In this document: piece by piece, positions 27,261 through 39,325 of the stretch | How positions within the stretch are numbered: the stretch's first letter is position 1 | Layout of the letters: each line of letters opens with the position of its first letter | NCBI GenBank assembly: GCA_027596075.1 | Contig: JADGJC010000154.1 | Span: 29,828-93,827 of the forward strand | Direction: 5' to 3' | Length of the DNA stretch: 64,000 nucleotides | Source of the DNA: Rhizophlyctis rosea | Taxonomy: Eukaryota > Chytridiomycota > Chytridiomycetes > Rhizophlyctidales > Rhizophlyctidaceae | Translations under genes and position numbers: made by a program | The notes under the pieces: generated by a model | Seen by the model: the letters and a program-made list of their open reading frames with translations, nothing else | Database searches by the model: none | What the model was told of the DNA's origin: nothing

Positions 27261-29203
27261 TCAGAACTTAGCATTAGGTCCCAAAGCACTATTCCCAGCC
27301 TGAGGGTACCAGAACAAGTCCGGGTAAACGCCGCTAACAACACTCCTCTTGCCAATCTTCACAGTCTTGTTAAACGCATTCGCACCCGTCTCGGTGATAA
27401 AGTCGACGGCCAACCCGGTTTGGTCCAACACGGCGTGAGCGAACCCGTAAGTGTTGGGAAGCTCCTCTCCCGGGGCAGGTTGGAGAGGAGCGCAAGCGGC
27501 GTCGACGTTACCACCGGAGCCGGAGACGATTTGGAGGGTCTGCAACGTCCATAGTCAGCCATACGTTTGTAACGGTACGAACAGATCCACAATTCATACA
27601 AACCTTGTTGTTGTTGGTGTACCAGTATCCGAGGGTGTGGTGGTGGCCGTTGATGTAGGCGGTTGGGTTCCATTTGTTGATGACGTTGAGGAGGGAGGTC
27701 ATGTTTGCGGAGCTGAGAGGGCGTGTGAGTACTGGGGCTTGACTTGCGAGGCCAAACTTATGGGACTTGAACACCTACCCAGTAACATCAGATCCACAAG
27801 TGAAAGTAGGGTGGTGACCAACAATGATGACAAAGTCGTCTTGGTTAGCATCCGCAAGAGACTTGTCGATCCACGCAAGTTGCTTCTCCATGGTGTTGTT
27901 GGCAGCAGACCAGCCAAGAGTGGCAAAGTTGGTCTTCATGTCCTTCTTGCCGGCGTAGCCTGTAACAAGATTTCTGTGTAAGGAAGTACAAACAGATGGA
28001 CATTGTACCGATTGCCAACTGACCGTAGAAGAACAAATCGGTTTCAATGAAGATAATAGACGCGTGAGTCTTTGGGCCAACCTTGAGGCGGCGAGTGTAG
28101 AAGTAGGCGGGTTGATCCCAGATGGCGTTGTTGTCTCCGAATTCGAGTTCAGCGGCGTTCGAGCCCGGGACGTACCAGTCGTGGTTGCCTTGGACAATCC
28201 ACCATGGGATGTGGGCTAGGCGGCCGGTGTAGACGTCGGACCAGAGGGTCTGAAGGTTTTTGTGATGTGAGCAAAGTGGCGGGAACGAGATGATGGAAGT
28301 GATGGATTATGCAAGTCTTACCTGGAACTTGACGTCGGAGGAGTTCTTCACACCTTCGTAGTTGTAGATACCGCCTTGGTAGAAGTTGTCGCCGAGAGAT
28401 ATGACGACCTATTGGTTCATTGATGAGCAAGGAAGTGCGATGAGAATCAACTGTGAAAGTTATTGACGGTGCGCCGCCACAACGCCAGCATCGCAGTCAG
28501 TGCCAATTTGGACCCCCAGCCCGCACTCTATGACGCCCATCCGCTCTCGCGGAGGGCCTCCTTCCCCCCATCTCAACAGTACGCTTTCACACAATACATA
28601 CATCAGTCTTGTGGTCAGCAGCAACCTTGGCCATCTGGTTAGCGTTGTTCTGCTGGTCTGTAATATCAGCCTGGTTACCCCAGTCACCCAAAAGAAGGAA
28701 GTCGAAACCCTTGGGGAAGTTAGTGGGCTCCTCATTGATCTCAGCGCCGGGAGTGCAGGTGGGTACGGGCTTATCGGCAGTGACAGTGACGGCAGGGAGG
28801 GTGATAGTAACAGCGGGCTCGGTGATGGTGATAGGGGTGGCGGACACGGTGACGGGAGTAGCGGTGACAGTGACAGCGGGCTCAGTGATGGTGATGGGAG
28901 TAGCACTGACGGTGGAGACCTTGGTGTAGGTGGAGGTCTTTGTGGTGGTGGAGACCTTGGTGGTGGTGGAGACCTTAGTGCTGGTCTTGGTGGCCGTGCA
29001 CTTGGAGACCGTGGAGGTCTTGGTCTTGGTCACGTACTGTTCAATGGCATGTCAGTGTCCATTGCATCATCACCTGATCATCTGCCTCCAATCTATACCT
29101 TGATGTCGTGGACGGTGACGTATTTGGCGGAAGAGGGAGCAGCAGCAACCTCGCTGACAAGGGAGCCGGCAGCGGCAATGAGGCAGAGAAGGGACCCTTT
29201 CAT
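27261..29203 (-). CDS. Secreted purple acid phosphatase-like metallophosphoesterase with Thr-rich N-terminal region
   Basis: Seven minus-strand exons keep phase: 29203-29099, 29036-28602, 28408-28322, 28249-28024, 27959-27779, 27712-27604 and 27539-27261 (473 residues). Residues 1-~22 are a signal peptide. Residues ~36-125 are a Thr/Val-rich repeat region (VTVT, TPITITEPAVT units) likely to be O-glycosylated. The catalytic domain has the metallophosphoesterase series in order: GDWG (152-155), GDNFY (186-190), GNHDW (230-234), VGHHP and NGHHH, which supply the dinuclear metal ligands of tartrate-resistant/purple acid phosphatases. GHHH replaces the more usual GHDH, a conservative variant. Known family role: hydrolysis of phosphate monoesters, here inferred to be extracellular for phosphate scavenging. 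It is the first of a series of secreted proteins in this part of the window. Confidence 0.85.
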
Positions 29204-30494
29204 TTTTGATGTGATCTATGGAGGTCTATGGAAGACTCTATGAGAAGCTTCTATAAGATGGCGGGGACAAGATGCGTCACAAGAGAAAGTGACGGAAAGG
29301 TGGGGATGTGTTGACGTTTTATAACAATCAGATCCCACTGATCCTCAAGAGGTTTGTTTGATTGCATGCAGCCCACACTTTGCGGCTTTGCTCCGTCCGT
29401 CCAATGTTGTGAGCCTACTTCTCTACCGTCCGTATTGCTCGAGTGCAGTTGTTCTGCCATATTGTGGATCTGTCCACATGGAAATGGAGACGTCTATACT
29501 CCGTCCCTTTCGGTAACGAACGAGTTCGATGAATAATGGGCTTCACAAAGTTCCAAGCCTCCTCCTGAAGAGCGCTCAGATTCAATCAAAGACATTGCCA
29601 ACTCGCTCCGCAAAGTCTTGTTGGCGTGGCGCGGTGTATTGGAATTTGAACGCGCATATGGCACATCGGGGTTTGGGAGAGTGGGAAGCTTCTCGCACGT
29701 GTCGAACAGTCAACATCTTCTGAAGCCATGGACCGAAACTGATCAGGGCTTCATACGCTGGCCGGAGCAACCGGAGATGGACTCTGATTGCGTCAGCCAA
29801 TTCAATAGTCGGCTCCCAGCAGACGCGTGCTGTTCCTTATCCTTTTGTCGAGATCCCGTCCAACCATCGCAAGGTACGACAGAACGCGGTCGCGCTCGTA
29901 ATGTCGGCTTCGAAGATCATTCCCAATTCCGCGATGGTTGGGGGAATGTTCCATGCGTCCCAAGAACTGCTCTCTATTGGCAGCGTTGGAACGCGCAGCA
30001 GTATTTGTAGAACCATAGTACTACCCCATGTCCTTCCTACGGTTTGATACCAAGATGGTGGGTGTAGAAGGTTGTCCTGAGCTGTCCAATCATTGAACTC
30101 GGCCATTTCACGCGTCATGTTCTGTGCCACCACGGGTCCTTGTGGATACTCATGTGGCTTCATGGTTCAGCCTGGACAAGCCTCACAAGCCAGAGACCCT
30201 AAGGGTTCTTCTCCCAACCTACAAATTTGTCTTTCACCATTTGTTTCAGCAAACGGTCATTAGTTCACGATTTAGTCATCAGCGCTTCGAACAGCATGCG
30301 CACTTCTCATGAAATACAGTGTTTTCCAATCCCAACACCTCACATTGACGCAAATTCCTGGAAGTGAATGGGCAAAAAACTGGGGAGATACTACTGGATA
30401 CTTGAGACTCGCAAAGCCAAAGCTGGAGAAAATTTATTTTATTTACGAACAACGTCTCCAAAGAGCTGCAGTAGCTGCCAATCAAAATCATAGA
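29204..30494. other. Intergenic region between phosphatase and F-box-like gene
   Basis: The phosphatase promoter lies at the left. A minus-strand frame at 29837-30163 reads as plausible helical protein (108 residues) and may be a remnant of an old gene. It has no recognisable domain, and the frame is broken by stops on both sides, so I do not call a gene. Confidence 0.4.
29317..29323 (-). promoter_or_regulatory. TATA-like box of the acid phosphatase gene
   Basis: On the minus strand this reads TATAAAA and lies about 115 nt upstream of the ATG at 29203, a usual distance for a fungal TATA box with a short leader. Confidence 0.4.
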
Positions 30495-32060
30495 TTAACG
30501 ATCCAGTCTTCGATCGTTTCCCTTCCTCTTCCATTCCGTCGCCTTTTCTAAAAATTCTTTCCAAAATCTGAACTCCTGCCGCTCCTCCAACCACCCGAAC
30601 ATCGCATCCGTTGGTCCCAAACCACAGATGCCGAGCATGCAATCCTGCGTTGTTACCTCCAAGAACGGAGCGAGCTTAAAAAATGCAGGCACAAAGTCAT
30701 GCATCTTCTGCCACACTTCTATCACTCCAGGAGGTAAAGACACCCAAGATCTTGATGTCAAAGCTTCTTGCACCGACCACCACTCCAACACCAATCGTCC
30801 CACCATCCTAACAGTATCTCCGTCCCTCCAATCCACCTGCTCCATCAAAAAGCCCCGCAGCTTGGGAAACCTCTCTGGATCCAATGCGTAAAAATGTCGG
30901 ATCAAAGCTGAAAATTTCCCCTCGCTCATCCGAGTGCCCTCCATAGCGTCGAGGAACCTCGCACATTCCCTTCCCAGTGCAGCAGCCGAAGCATCATCTG
31001 CGGTGTCCCCGCACCTCACAGTCCACAGCATGCTGTCCCAATCAGCGAGATCAAGATTCTCACGCAGTCCAGGCAGGAGGGTGGACGATAGGGCACGTTT
31101 ATGGAAGAACGCGTTCGTGAGGGGGTAGCCATTTCGGCTTGTTAGGTGAGAACAAAAACCGATGACAGGGGCAGGTAGCTCGGAATGGCGGCAGTGATCT
31201 TTGACTTCGCCTACGGTCCGCTGGCGGTTGTAAACCGTCGTGAGAAGGGAGTAGGCTTCGGAGTCTGGAAGGCGGGAGGCGATGGTGATGACGGAACCCC
31301 AACCAATATTGTGATAGTAGCGGCCTCTCACGAGGTTCATGCTCTGTTTGAGGAGAGCGGTGTTGGGGTCTGGATTCAACTTGCGCGCTTGCTGTAGGGA
31401 CTGTTGATGCTGATGAATACCGGGGCCGGACAGGAAAGCGTGCAATAACGGGTGGGTTGTTGAGTCGATGAGCTCCACATCCTGTGGCTCAAAGGTGGAA
31501 AGTAGAGTCACACAATGATCTCCCTCCGAGCTTTCATCACTATCATAATAATCCACAAACACCACTACCGCCCTCTTCATTATCCTCACAGCCACATCAT
31601 CCGGGAGCGTCAGCAAACAATCGATCAACAACTCCCCTACCCCTTCTTGGTGTAAGACCGGGATCGGTGAAGAGGAAGTGTAGTACATCATCTCCATCCT
31701 AGCCCTAACAACGTTCCTCGTCACCATCTCCTCTATAAAGTCATTCATGAGCGGGTACCCCTCCCTATCAATGAACTCTAAATCCTCATCAACACCGACC
31801 TCTCCATCCCAGTACAAGTCGTCTATGTCCCTGACAACCGCGTGAGCTACCGCGTCGGGAAGGGGCTGCAACAATCGGAATATTTCACCCCATGGTCTGT
31901 ACCAGAGGTGGGGAAGGATACGGTAGGCGGTGTGGAGGACGTGGATGTGTGTAAGTTTGCTGTTGCGGTTTAGGAGGATATATTGGAATAGTGATTTTGT
32001 GGGCAAGTAGTCAGCAATGAGCACAGTTATTTCGGGAGGCAGAATCGTGTAGGGTGTCAT
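30495..32060 (-). CDS. F-box-like N-terminus, otherwise uncharacterised 521-residue protein
   Basis: This is a single uninterrupted exon of 521 residues. Residues ~5-40 (ILPPEITVLIADYLPTKSLF then QYILLNR) match the shape of an F-box: an LPPEI-x-xLIxxYLP start followed by a second helix. That would make the protein an SCF ubiquitin-ligase adaptor. The rest is unlike LRR or WD40. It contains three divergent segments of the form [DR].G/T-.-[YH]PL..[AD]F, at GYPLMNDF, THPLLHAF and GYPLTNAF, each followed by a helical stretch, which suggests a degenerate helical repeat. It is the only intron-free large gene here. The function beyond a possible F-box is not known to me. Confidence 0.7.
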   Translation of the reverse strand: MTPYTILPPEITVLIADYLPTKSLFQYILLNRNSKLTHIHVLHTAYRILPHLWYRPWGEIFRLLQPLPDAVAHAVVRDIDDLYWDGEVGVDEDLEFIDREGYPLMNDFIEEMVTRNVVRARMEMMYYTSSSPIPVLHQEGVGELLIDCLLTLPDDVAVRIMKRAVVVFVDYYDSDESSEGDHCVTLLSTFEPQDVELIDSTTHPLLHAFLSGPGIHQHQQSLQQARKLNPDPNTALLKQSMNLVRGRYYHNIGWGSVITIASRLPDSEAYSLLTTVYNRQRTVGEVKDHCRHSELPAPVIGFCSHLTSRNGYPLTNAFFHKRALSSTLLPGLRENLDLADWDSMLWTVRCGDTADDASAAALGRECARFLDAMEGTRMSEGKFSALIRHFYALDPERFPKLRGFLMEQVDWRDGDTVRMVGRLVLEWWSVQEALTSRSWVSLPPGVIEVWQKMHDFVPAFFKLAPFLEVTTQDCMLGICGLGPTDAMFGWLEERQEFRFWKEFLEKATEWKRKGNDRRLDR

Positions 32061-34569
32061 GGCGGTTCATGCATTGAATTGACATTTGAAAGCCCCTCGG
32101 TACGAGGTGTCGCTTTTATGCCCACAAGGCCCCACGACTGCGCATTCGATTCTCCCATTTCCGGTGGCGTACTTGCGCAAACGTTGCGCAGTCGATTATG
32201 TAAACACCCTCTTGAGGTCCCAATGACACAAGATCGATTGTTCGGAGGCCATAGTCAAAATCCAAAAGCACTAGATATGATCGTTGAAATATGCGCATAT
32301 CGCCAATGGCAGTACTTCGGTGCGGTATGCAATTTGGCAGGGGTAATGCTTCACCCTCTAGGCATTTTTCAGAAACATGCGGTTCATATGGCGTTGCAAG
32401 GCTTGCATTGCGTGGTTGAACTCCACGTCTCCAAGGTGCGTGCGATATTGTAAGCATGCCCTGCGAAATTTGTTTTTGGCCGGTATCACACGGTTTAGTG
32501 AAAATATGAGATCCAAATTTACTCAAATCACCTTCCTGCATCATTCGACGGCTTATTTTGCATATCTCAGAACCGATCCTGTAGCCATTTGATCACTTGG
32601 ATACGGTTGAATGACAGTCCGGTAAAATAGGATCTTCTTCATGCTCCATGTTTTGTTCCTTTTTAGTGCCCTCCAGTATGCGCTCTATACGGAGAAAAAA
32701 AGAACATCTGTTGGGTATAGAACTCTGACCTGGACCTAAGTGGGTTCCTCTGGCGATTTCAACTTGATCACATATGCATATTTAGCTATGTGCACTATGC
32801 AATACTCATACACAAATGTATCACAATCACAGTCTGCACACGTCGTGTGCTTCGCACCGGAGACCAATTCAAAGACGTCACCTAGAAGTGGTGGCCATCA
32901 CGAAACAAAAGCTTCACCTTCTCTTCCTTGACAAGGCAAGGATGGCTACGTGAAAGAGCAGAGACATTCATGCAGCCCCATGTGCATGACATCGCACACG
33001 GTAGGGATTCTTTGGCTCATTTTTGTCCTTTCTTTTGTCTGTACCGTACGGTGCATGGTAGCTCATAATTCAAGCAGTTCAAATAGTCGGCAGGCGTTTA
33101 CACTTTGGAACTCGGCGGAGGACTCTGAACCACAGGAAATATCCTCAGTCCCATTTCGTATTGAGCACAAGGAGACTATCATGTTGAACTAGCGTCTTGT
33201 GAGAAGGTCATTCCGCGCAGAGATTGATTCAGAATGGGCACGTATGTGGTCCGGTCCAAACCCTGATCCCAGTCATTTGGGACTTGGATGAATGTTGAGG
33301 TACGCATGTCGACATTACACATTACATAGACTATCGGTCCCGGTGATGCAAATCCGCTGAACGCAGTACAATCGGCATAGTAAGTCATCTCCTGCATCAT
33401 TATTGTTTCCGCCCTTCTGTTCGTCCCTCCGAAAGGAGGGTTGGAAAGGAAGAGTCTCAGAGAGAGGCATGCTTTAAAAACAAAACTTGCACGGTGGAGT
33501 GCAATTCAGAGATCACTATGGCGGAATCTGATGCCCAGTGTGACCGATGGGAGAAACACGACTCCAAATTTGAAGCGGGAAAGTTCATCATAGCGGTGGC
33601 AGGCAACCGCTTGACTCCACCCCATTACCATACCAAAAGAGTGATTTCGACAAAACGCACGCCAATGGTTTTCGAAATTGAATCCTATCCCTATCCCATG
33701 GAAATTTGGGGCGATGGCTCCAGTGGTCATTGGCCAATAAGTTACAGTAATGAATTGCATCAGCAGAATTCTTTGTGGGTTCTTCGTCCCTCATGCCAGA
33801 TGAGAAATATCAAGCTTTGAAGTGAGAAGGGCAGATTGTGGAAATACCTGAGGTGGATGTCCAATCCACACGCGTCAACCAAGCCACAGGCTGCTGCGCA
33901 ATTTGCTGGCTCTGGTGGCTTCTGGCGCCCTGCCCAAAAATGAACATGGAAATTGCACCATACCGGCGCGAAATCATTCAACACATTTTTGAATTTGACA
34001 CATCTACCTGTTACTAACTAGCTAACAAACACTCACGAACCGCAAACGCCGTAATGCAAGGCTTCTCAATATAAAAATAAACTTTTAAACTTTGGTATAG
34101 ACACTGGTACGACATCGGAACCCTCGGAGATCCCAATGGCCGCCAGCACGCAGTCTAATGACGCGAGACTACCTGTCAAATCACCTCAATTACAGCCTTT
34201 TGGGTCTCTTGTCATGGGATTTTCGAAGTTTGGATTCTATAATGCGCGTCGGAGGCGGCGATGGTGGAACTTCATGATCGCGTCCATTGGTCCGTTCATT
34301 TCCTTGTGTTCAACGTTCATCTTCTGATGTAACACAATGAATGCAATGCACCAGCCAAAGTGTATGTCGGGCAAGCAGGTGATTCTCTCTTCTCATCTCG
34401 TTATTTCTCTCTCCCAGTTGTGGCGAAAGCGATGACCAGTTGTTTGACATACTACTCCAAGATATAAAGAGGGTCAGTTGACGGAACCTTTGACAAGTTC
34501 GTGCCGGGACTCACCTCATACAGTATCACATTGACCCTCCCACCCGACATAGATCAACGTCAGAGCAAC
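32061..34569. other. Intergenic region; promoter of haloperoxidase-like gene at right end
   Basis: The frames in this stretch are short, overlapping and featureless, including a 108-residue one at 33494-33820. I see no splice-linked exons or RNA genes. The right end contains the TATA-like box noted separately. Confidence 0.55.
34463..34469 (+). promoter_or_regulatory. TATA-like box of the haloperoxidase-like gene
   Basis: TATAAAG stands in a GC-poor context about 105 nt before the ATG at 34570. The spacing is similar to that of the two neighbouring secreted-protein genes. Confidence 0.4.
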
Positions 34570-35959
34570 ATGCACATTCGGAACATCCTCATATCCAGCC
34601 TCATCGCTACGGCGGCGGCGATAGATAACCCAGTTATCTACTGGGACGCTCAAGCGGTCGCAACCACTGGTGGCATCACTCCTGCTCAGCAGTCCCCCAT
34701 CCTTGGTCGTACCTACGCTATCTTCACCGGTGCCATCTGGGGCGCCGCGTACGAGACTCGCGCGAATGGTCAAGGCGTTACTGCCGAACGCACTGCCATC
34801 TCCTATGCTGCTCATGACATCTTGACAGGATTGTTCCCGCAGTCGAGCAGGAATCTTGATAATGCTCTGAAGGCGTACCTTGCGGAGATCAAGAAGGAAG
34901 GGGGGAAGGATGGAGATGTTGCGAAGGGGAAGAAGGTTGGCGTGAGGATTGCGAACCGCTTGTTGAAGGTAGGCCCACATCAATCGTTTTAAGGGCAGTT
35001 CTTGAGCTAATCACATTTACTTTCATTATCAGAAACGTCTCGACGACGGTTACAATGCCTACGCTCGTTACAACGGCACGTGGACAGCTACCGGCCCTGC
35101 CCCTCCCGCCGGGGAATACATTCCCACTCCACCAGCCAACGCCTTCCCGCCCGCCGTTCCTCAGGCCGGCTACATCACACCCTTCGCCATCCCGCACTCA
35201 CCTTCCCACTACCGCATCCCTCCACCGGCAATCAACAGCCCAATCTACCAGCAATACCTTGACGAAGTCAGCAAATACGGCGCTCGCAACAACTCCGCCC
35301 GCACGACGGACCAAACTCAGATCGCCTACTACTGGCTCGAACCCACCCCATCCCGCTTCCACAACATCGCTACCACCATCTTGAAGGGCAAACCGCAGGG
35401 CAAAGACCACCATGAGACCGCGAAGATCCTTTACCTCCTCTCCCTTGCTCAAGCTGATGCCAGTATCACTACTTGGGATGTTAAGAACCACTACAACACC
35501 TGGCGTCCCATCTCTGCTCTTCGTTACGACGGGATCTACCTCCACAACAAGACTAAAGTCACAAACCCTACCTGGACTCCACTCCTCACGACACCCGACC
35601 ACCAAGACTACGTCTCCAACCACGCCACCATGGGTGCGGCCGGTATCGAAGTCCTCACCCAAACCTTCGGTGACAACACCCCTTTCACGCTCTCCTACAA
35701 CGTCACCGTCGATGCCTATGGCCCAATCACCCGCACGTACACTAGCTTGAAGAAGGCAAAGATCGAAAACGGGGACAGCCGTTTGTACGGTGGTATTCAC
35801 TTCCGGTTCGCGAATGAAAATGGGTACAAGATTGGGGAGCATGTCGCGAAGGATGTTATTAAGGCGTTTGAAAAGAATGCGTTGGTTGGGTTGGAGGGTG
35901 TTGTCGAGGCTAAGAAGGGTGGGTACAAGAAGTGGAAGACGGGAACGAGGCGCGCGTAA
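34570..35959 (+). CDS. Secreted vanadium-dependent haloperoxidase / PAP2-superfamily protein
   Basis: There are two exons, 34570-34968 and 35033-35959, joined in phase 0 (441 residues). The ATG at 34570 is chosen over an in-frame upstream start because it begins a clean signal peptide (residues 1-~17, MHIRNILISSLIATAAA). The C-terminal half has the three ordered motifs of the vanadium haloperoxidase/acid phosphatase fold: K-x6-RP (KNHYNTWRP, ~285-293), S-x-HA (SNHATMGAAG, ~329) and SR-x5-H (SRLYGGIH, ~382). These bind vanadate or phosphate and supply the catalytic histidine. Family members are either bromo/chloroperoxidases or phosphatases, and the sequence alone does not decide between them. 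The position next to other secreted and cell-wall genes supports an extracellular enzyme. The final ~30 residues are very basic. Confidence 0.85.
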
Positions 35960-36739
35960 TTCAAGGCAACACTCTCAGCTGAGATGGCCTAATTTAGATA
36001 GTAGTTTATCGATTACACTAATGTCGCTCTTTCCAATTATGTGTAGATAATTAGTAGGGACGGTTGTAGCTTCAGCTTCCATATTTTTGGTGCTGCTAGA
36101 GATTGTTTACTATTCTGTAAGTTTTGACAGTAATCTCGGATAAGGCCATGACTTCCACTCAAATGGCCGTTGAACACTTTCCCCATGGTCGTCTTCAAAT
36201 AACTGCGTATCGGCAGCATACGTGCATCGGGTGTGGGTGGAGGACGGATGTACATGTAATGACAGCATGAAAGCCCTGATCATGAATGGGCGGGAACTGA
36301 TGCCAAGACTACACCACACCCACACAGACACCGATGGATCAGCCTCTATAACTTCTATATATAGACCAGCCATCGGCATCTGACATATTCCACGCACTCA
36401 ACTCTATGGATGACGTCACTACATCATAGGTATATGTAACGATGCCAGCAAGTTACATTTCGTCGCGTCCAAAATGGCACATCATAGGGCCAGACGATAT
36501 GCATTACCTCCAGTCTTCCGCACTATGAGATCATACCAAAAAGCTCTCCACCCTTCCACCATCCGCCACCCTCGTCCATTCCATCAACGCTTCACAAACC
36601 CACTCCCACAACCTCCAAACCCATTCTGACACCCCGTCCCACAATGATCTTTCGTATTCACACAGTAATTCACGTACGAGCAGCACAACCTCGTCGCACA
36701 CTTCCTATTACTGTATCTTGAGCCGCAGTGTTCGCCATT
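35960..36739. other. Convergent intergenic region
   Basis: This 0.8-kb space separates the 3' ends of the haloperoxidase-like (+) and WSC/CBM18 (-) genes. It is A/T-rich near 35990-36110 and no coding signal is seen. Confidence 0.6.
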
Positions 36740-38086
36740 TTAGGCGAGGGGTGTTGGTGTTGGGGAAGGTGATTCGATTGTTGTTGTTGTGGTCTTTGTG
36801 GTGACGGTAGTTGCTACGTTGCAGTTTCCATTGCTGAGTTCGCTGCGACATCCTGTCCCACATGCACTACCCTTTCCGCAAATCCACGAGGAGGAGCAAC
36901 AAGTGCCGGTAGGGCAGAAGTAACGAGTGCCGGCGATGGTTCCGCATTTGCCTCCCGCGGTAGCAGTGGCAATAGGAGCGGACCTAGTCAATGTCGTGGT
37001 GGTTCTGGTTGTCGTTGTAGTGACAGTGCTTGAAACATTGCAGTGGCCATTGCTGAGATCGTTGCGGCATCCGGTCCCACATGCGGTTCCCGTCCCGCAG
37101 ACCCAGGATGAGGAGCAACAAGTTCCGGTGGGGCAGAAGTAACGAGTGCCTTTGATGGTTCCACATTTGCCTCCTGCAGCAGCCGTTGCTGAAGGGATGG
37201 AGGTGACGGAAGTGATAGTAGCTGTGGTAGTTGTAGGAGTAGTGGTGGTGGTTGTTGTGGTTCCATTAATCTATGAGTGTTTAAGCGTGAGATAGAGAGG
37301 ATTGTTGGGACGTTCAACTCCAGCCTACCTACCGAGTACAGAGAGAACAAGTCATAATCAAGCCTCCCACAAGCGCTTCCATCGTCACAAGTAGCAGTAC
37401 ATGCCGTTTGCGGCGTTACATACGCCATAAGCGCCGATGTATAGGGTGTGATACAGCGACATTGATGCTGCCCTTCTTTTGTTGTGTCCAGAGCGAAGGA
37501 TGTGAAATGGTGAACGCTACCGTCTATTCTGTAGTATGTCTTTGCGGCACACCAGGTGCTGCACCTCGACGGTGTGGCGTGGCCGGGTTCGATGGCAATT
37601 GAGTAGTTGTAAGGAGGGACGTAGCATCCGTCGTAGGTGTAGGGGAGGGGAGGTGGAGGAACAGGGATGAGAGCGTCATCGACCTTCAAGAAGTAAAATA
37701 CAATATGAGTATCATTACAGGGATAGCAAGTTCCATGTGCCTCATCTACTCACAGCATACAAACTCCAAAACTTGATACTCGAACCGCCACAACTACTGC
37801 CATCCTTACAAGTTGCACTGCAATCCCTGCTGGATGCAAAATCCCAAAACTGCAGGAGCTCGTCTCGCACACAAGCACAAGAGTGATTGCCGGCATCTTC
37901 AAACATGGCGAAGTATCGGAACGGTTGACACTGTTGATTGCATTGGGCAGGTGTTTCCACAAGTGACCGTACAGGCCAATAACCAGGCGCAGGTTCAAAG
38001 CATCCGGCATAGGTGGATTTTGGGGTATTGGTTGTCATAGCCAATGCGGTCCCTAACGGGAGCGCGGCGAATATGAGGGCGCGCAT
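36740..38086 (-). CDS. Secreted WSC-WSC-CBM18-CBM18 cell-wall binding protein
   Basis: Three minus-strand exons keep phase 0: 38086-37754, 37683-37333 and 37270-36740 (404 residues). Residues 1-~16 are a signal peptide. WSC domain 1 (~25-111) and WSC domain 2 (~123-228) each occupy essentially one exon and show the WSC cysteine series (GCF/GCY, C..C, C.C, C..C, CGG/CGR). A Thr-rich linker follows. Then come two type-1 chitin-binding modules (CBM18, hevein-like) at 263-304 and 336-377, each with FCPTGTCCSSSW and CGTGC cores. The two CBM18 units are nearly identical and 219 bp apart, so they duplicated recently. WSC modules bind glycans and CBM18 binds chitin, so the protein is inferred to coat or cross-link the fungus's own chitin wall or to shield it. 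No transmembrane segment or GPI signal is seen. Confidence 0.88.
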
Positions 38087-39325
38087 ATTGCTTGGAAGCG
38101 TTTGGCATCAAGAGGGACGGGGGGTTCAGATGGGGAACTGACTTTATGAATGGTCGTTGGTGGCCTCGGCGAGTGTCTTTCATGTTTCGTCCTTCCTTCA
38201 AATTTCGTTTCATGACTGTGCCCGAAAGGCGCGGTGACTGTCAAGTCTAGCTTTCGGCTCAAGTGCCCTTGTGACACCCATGATGGTTGGCGAGTGGTCA
38301 CACAGACATACCCTCAGGCAATTTTACCATTGTTGGTATGCATGGTCCGCAATTGCTTTGCGAAGGTATTCCAGATCCCTCTCGCCCAGTGCCCAGTCCC
38401 ACCAAGCAACGGGATGTGGTGATGAAGATGGACTGATCATCGGAAGCAAAACTCCTTACCCGCTTGTTATCCAACATCCTCAGATACGATGGAATCACAC
38501 CAGACCCGGAGCCGTTGCAAGGTCCAGCGCTACCTGCAAGCTGTATACTACTTGATAGCAGTACCGTGCAACACATCATGCAAGACGGTACATAGTTGCG
38601 AGTAATCTGGTGCACAAAACAGTTCAACAGTTCGAGCATGAGGAAGCTTGGACAAGATTTTGATTAGTCAGCCATCAATCTGGCCCGGCATCAGTCATTG
38701 CGCCACTTTTGATTCGGTGTCTGATGGTCTTGGGCGAGCCACAACCAAATGACTCAAATGGGCTGTGATTGGAATGTCATTGGCGTCTTTACCATAAACG
38801 CGCTGCCACGAACTCCAACAAGGTTGCGCTGTATCACCTTCATCATGGGTTGCACTAAGACAGGAAAGTTATGCGACCAACAATGATGCAGTTGGGGTGC
38901 CACTACAAACTAGCGTAGGACAGAAATCTTGTCCATGGCAGTGTCACTGTGGCAGCAGATCACCAAAGTGCAACCACAAAGGTTCTTGAGAAACCATCTA
39001 ACCATTCGGAGAGTAATGCGGGGAGTCTCGTGGCACCATGAAGCCGAAAGCCGGCCTTCGCTTTGTCCTTCCGGTCGGGCTTGTCTGCCAAACACACGCG
39101 CAGCACTCCCCCAATTTTCACAGATCTCAAAAACGAAGGTCAAGGTCGCGTGGACTGTCAACTTTCTCCACCATCCCACATGAACATTTCAAGCTACAGC
39201 TGCTTTTGCGCTTCAATATCAACTCCGCTTATAATACGGCAATAGACAGAGTACCCTTTGCGACCGTTTTCGCAAAAAACTGAAGATCATATCGTTGTCT
39301 GGAAAGGGGTCGTTCCCTCCAGGTC
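38087..39325. other. Shared promoter region of the divergent WSC genes
   Basis: About 1.2 kb separates the two divergently transcribed WSC-domain genes. Short frames at 38298-39283 show no domain or splice link. The right end contains a TATA-like element. Confidence 0.6.
39230..39236 (+). promoter_or_regulatory. TATA-like box of the WSC sensor gene
   Basis: TATAATA lies about 95 nt upstream of the ATG at 39326. Both the spacing and the sequence are only suggestive. Confidence 0.35.

Noticed and set aside
28500..29243. Gly-rich plus-strand frame of 247 codons
   Set aside because: It is antisense to the Thr/Val-rich repeat of the acid phosphatase, whose splice sites and catalytic motifs are clear.
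33494..33820. 108-codon plus-strand frame
   Set aside because: There is no domain, no promoter or intron evidence, and it overlaps equally long frames on the other strand.
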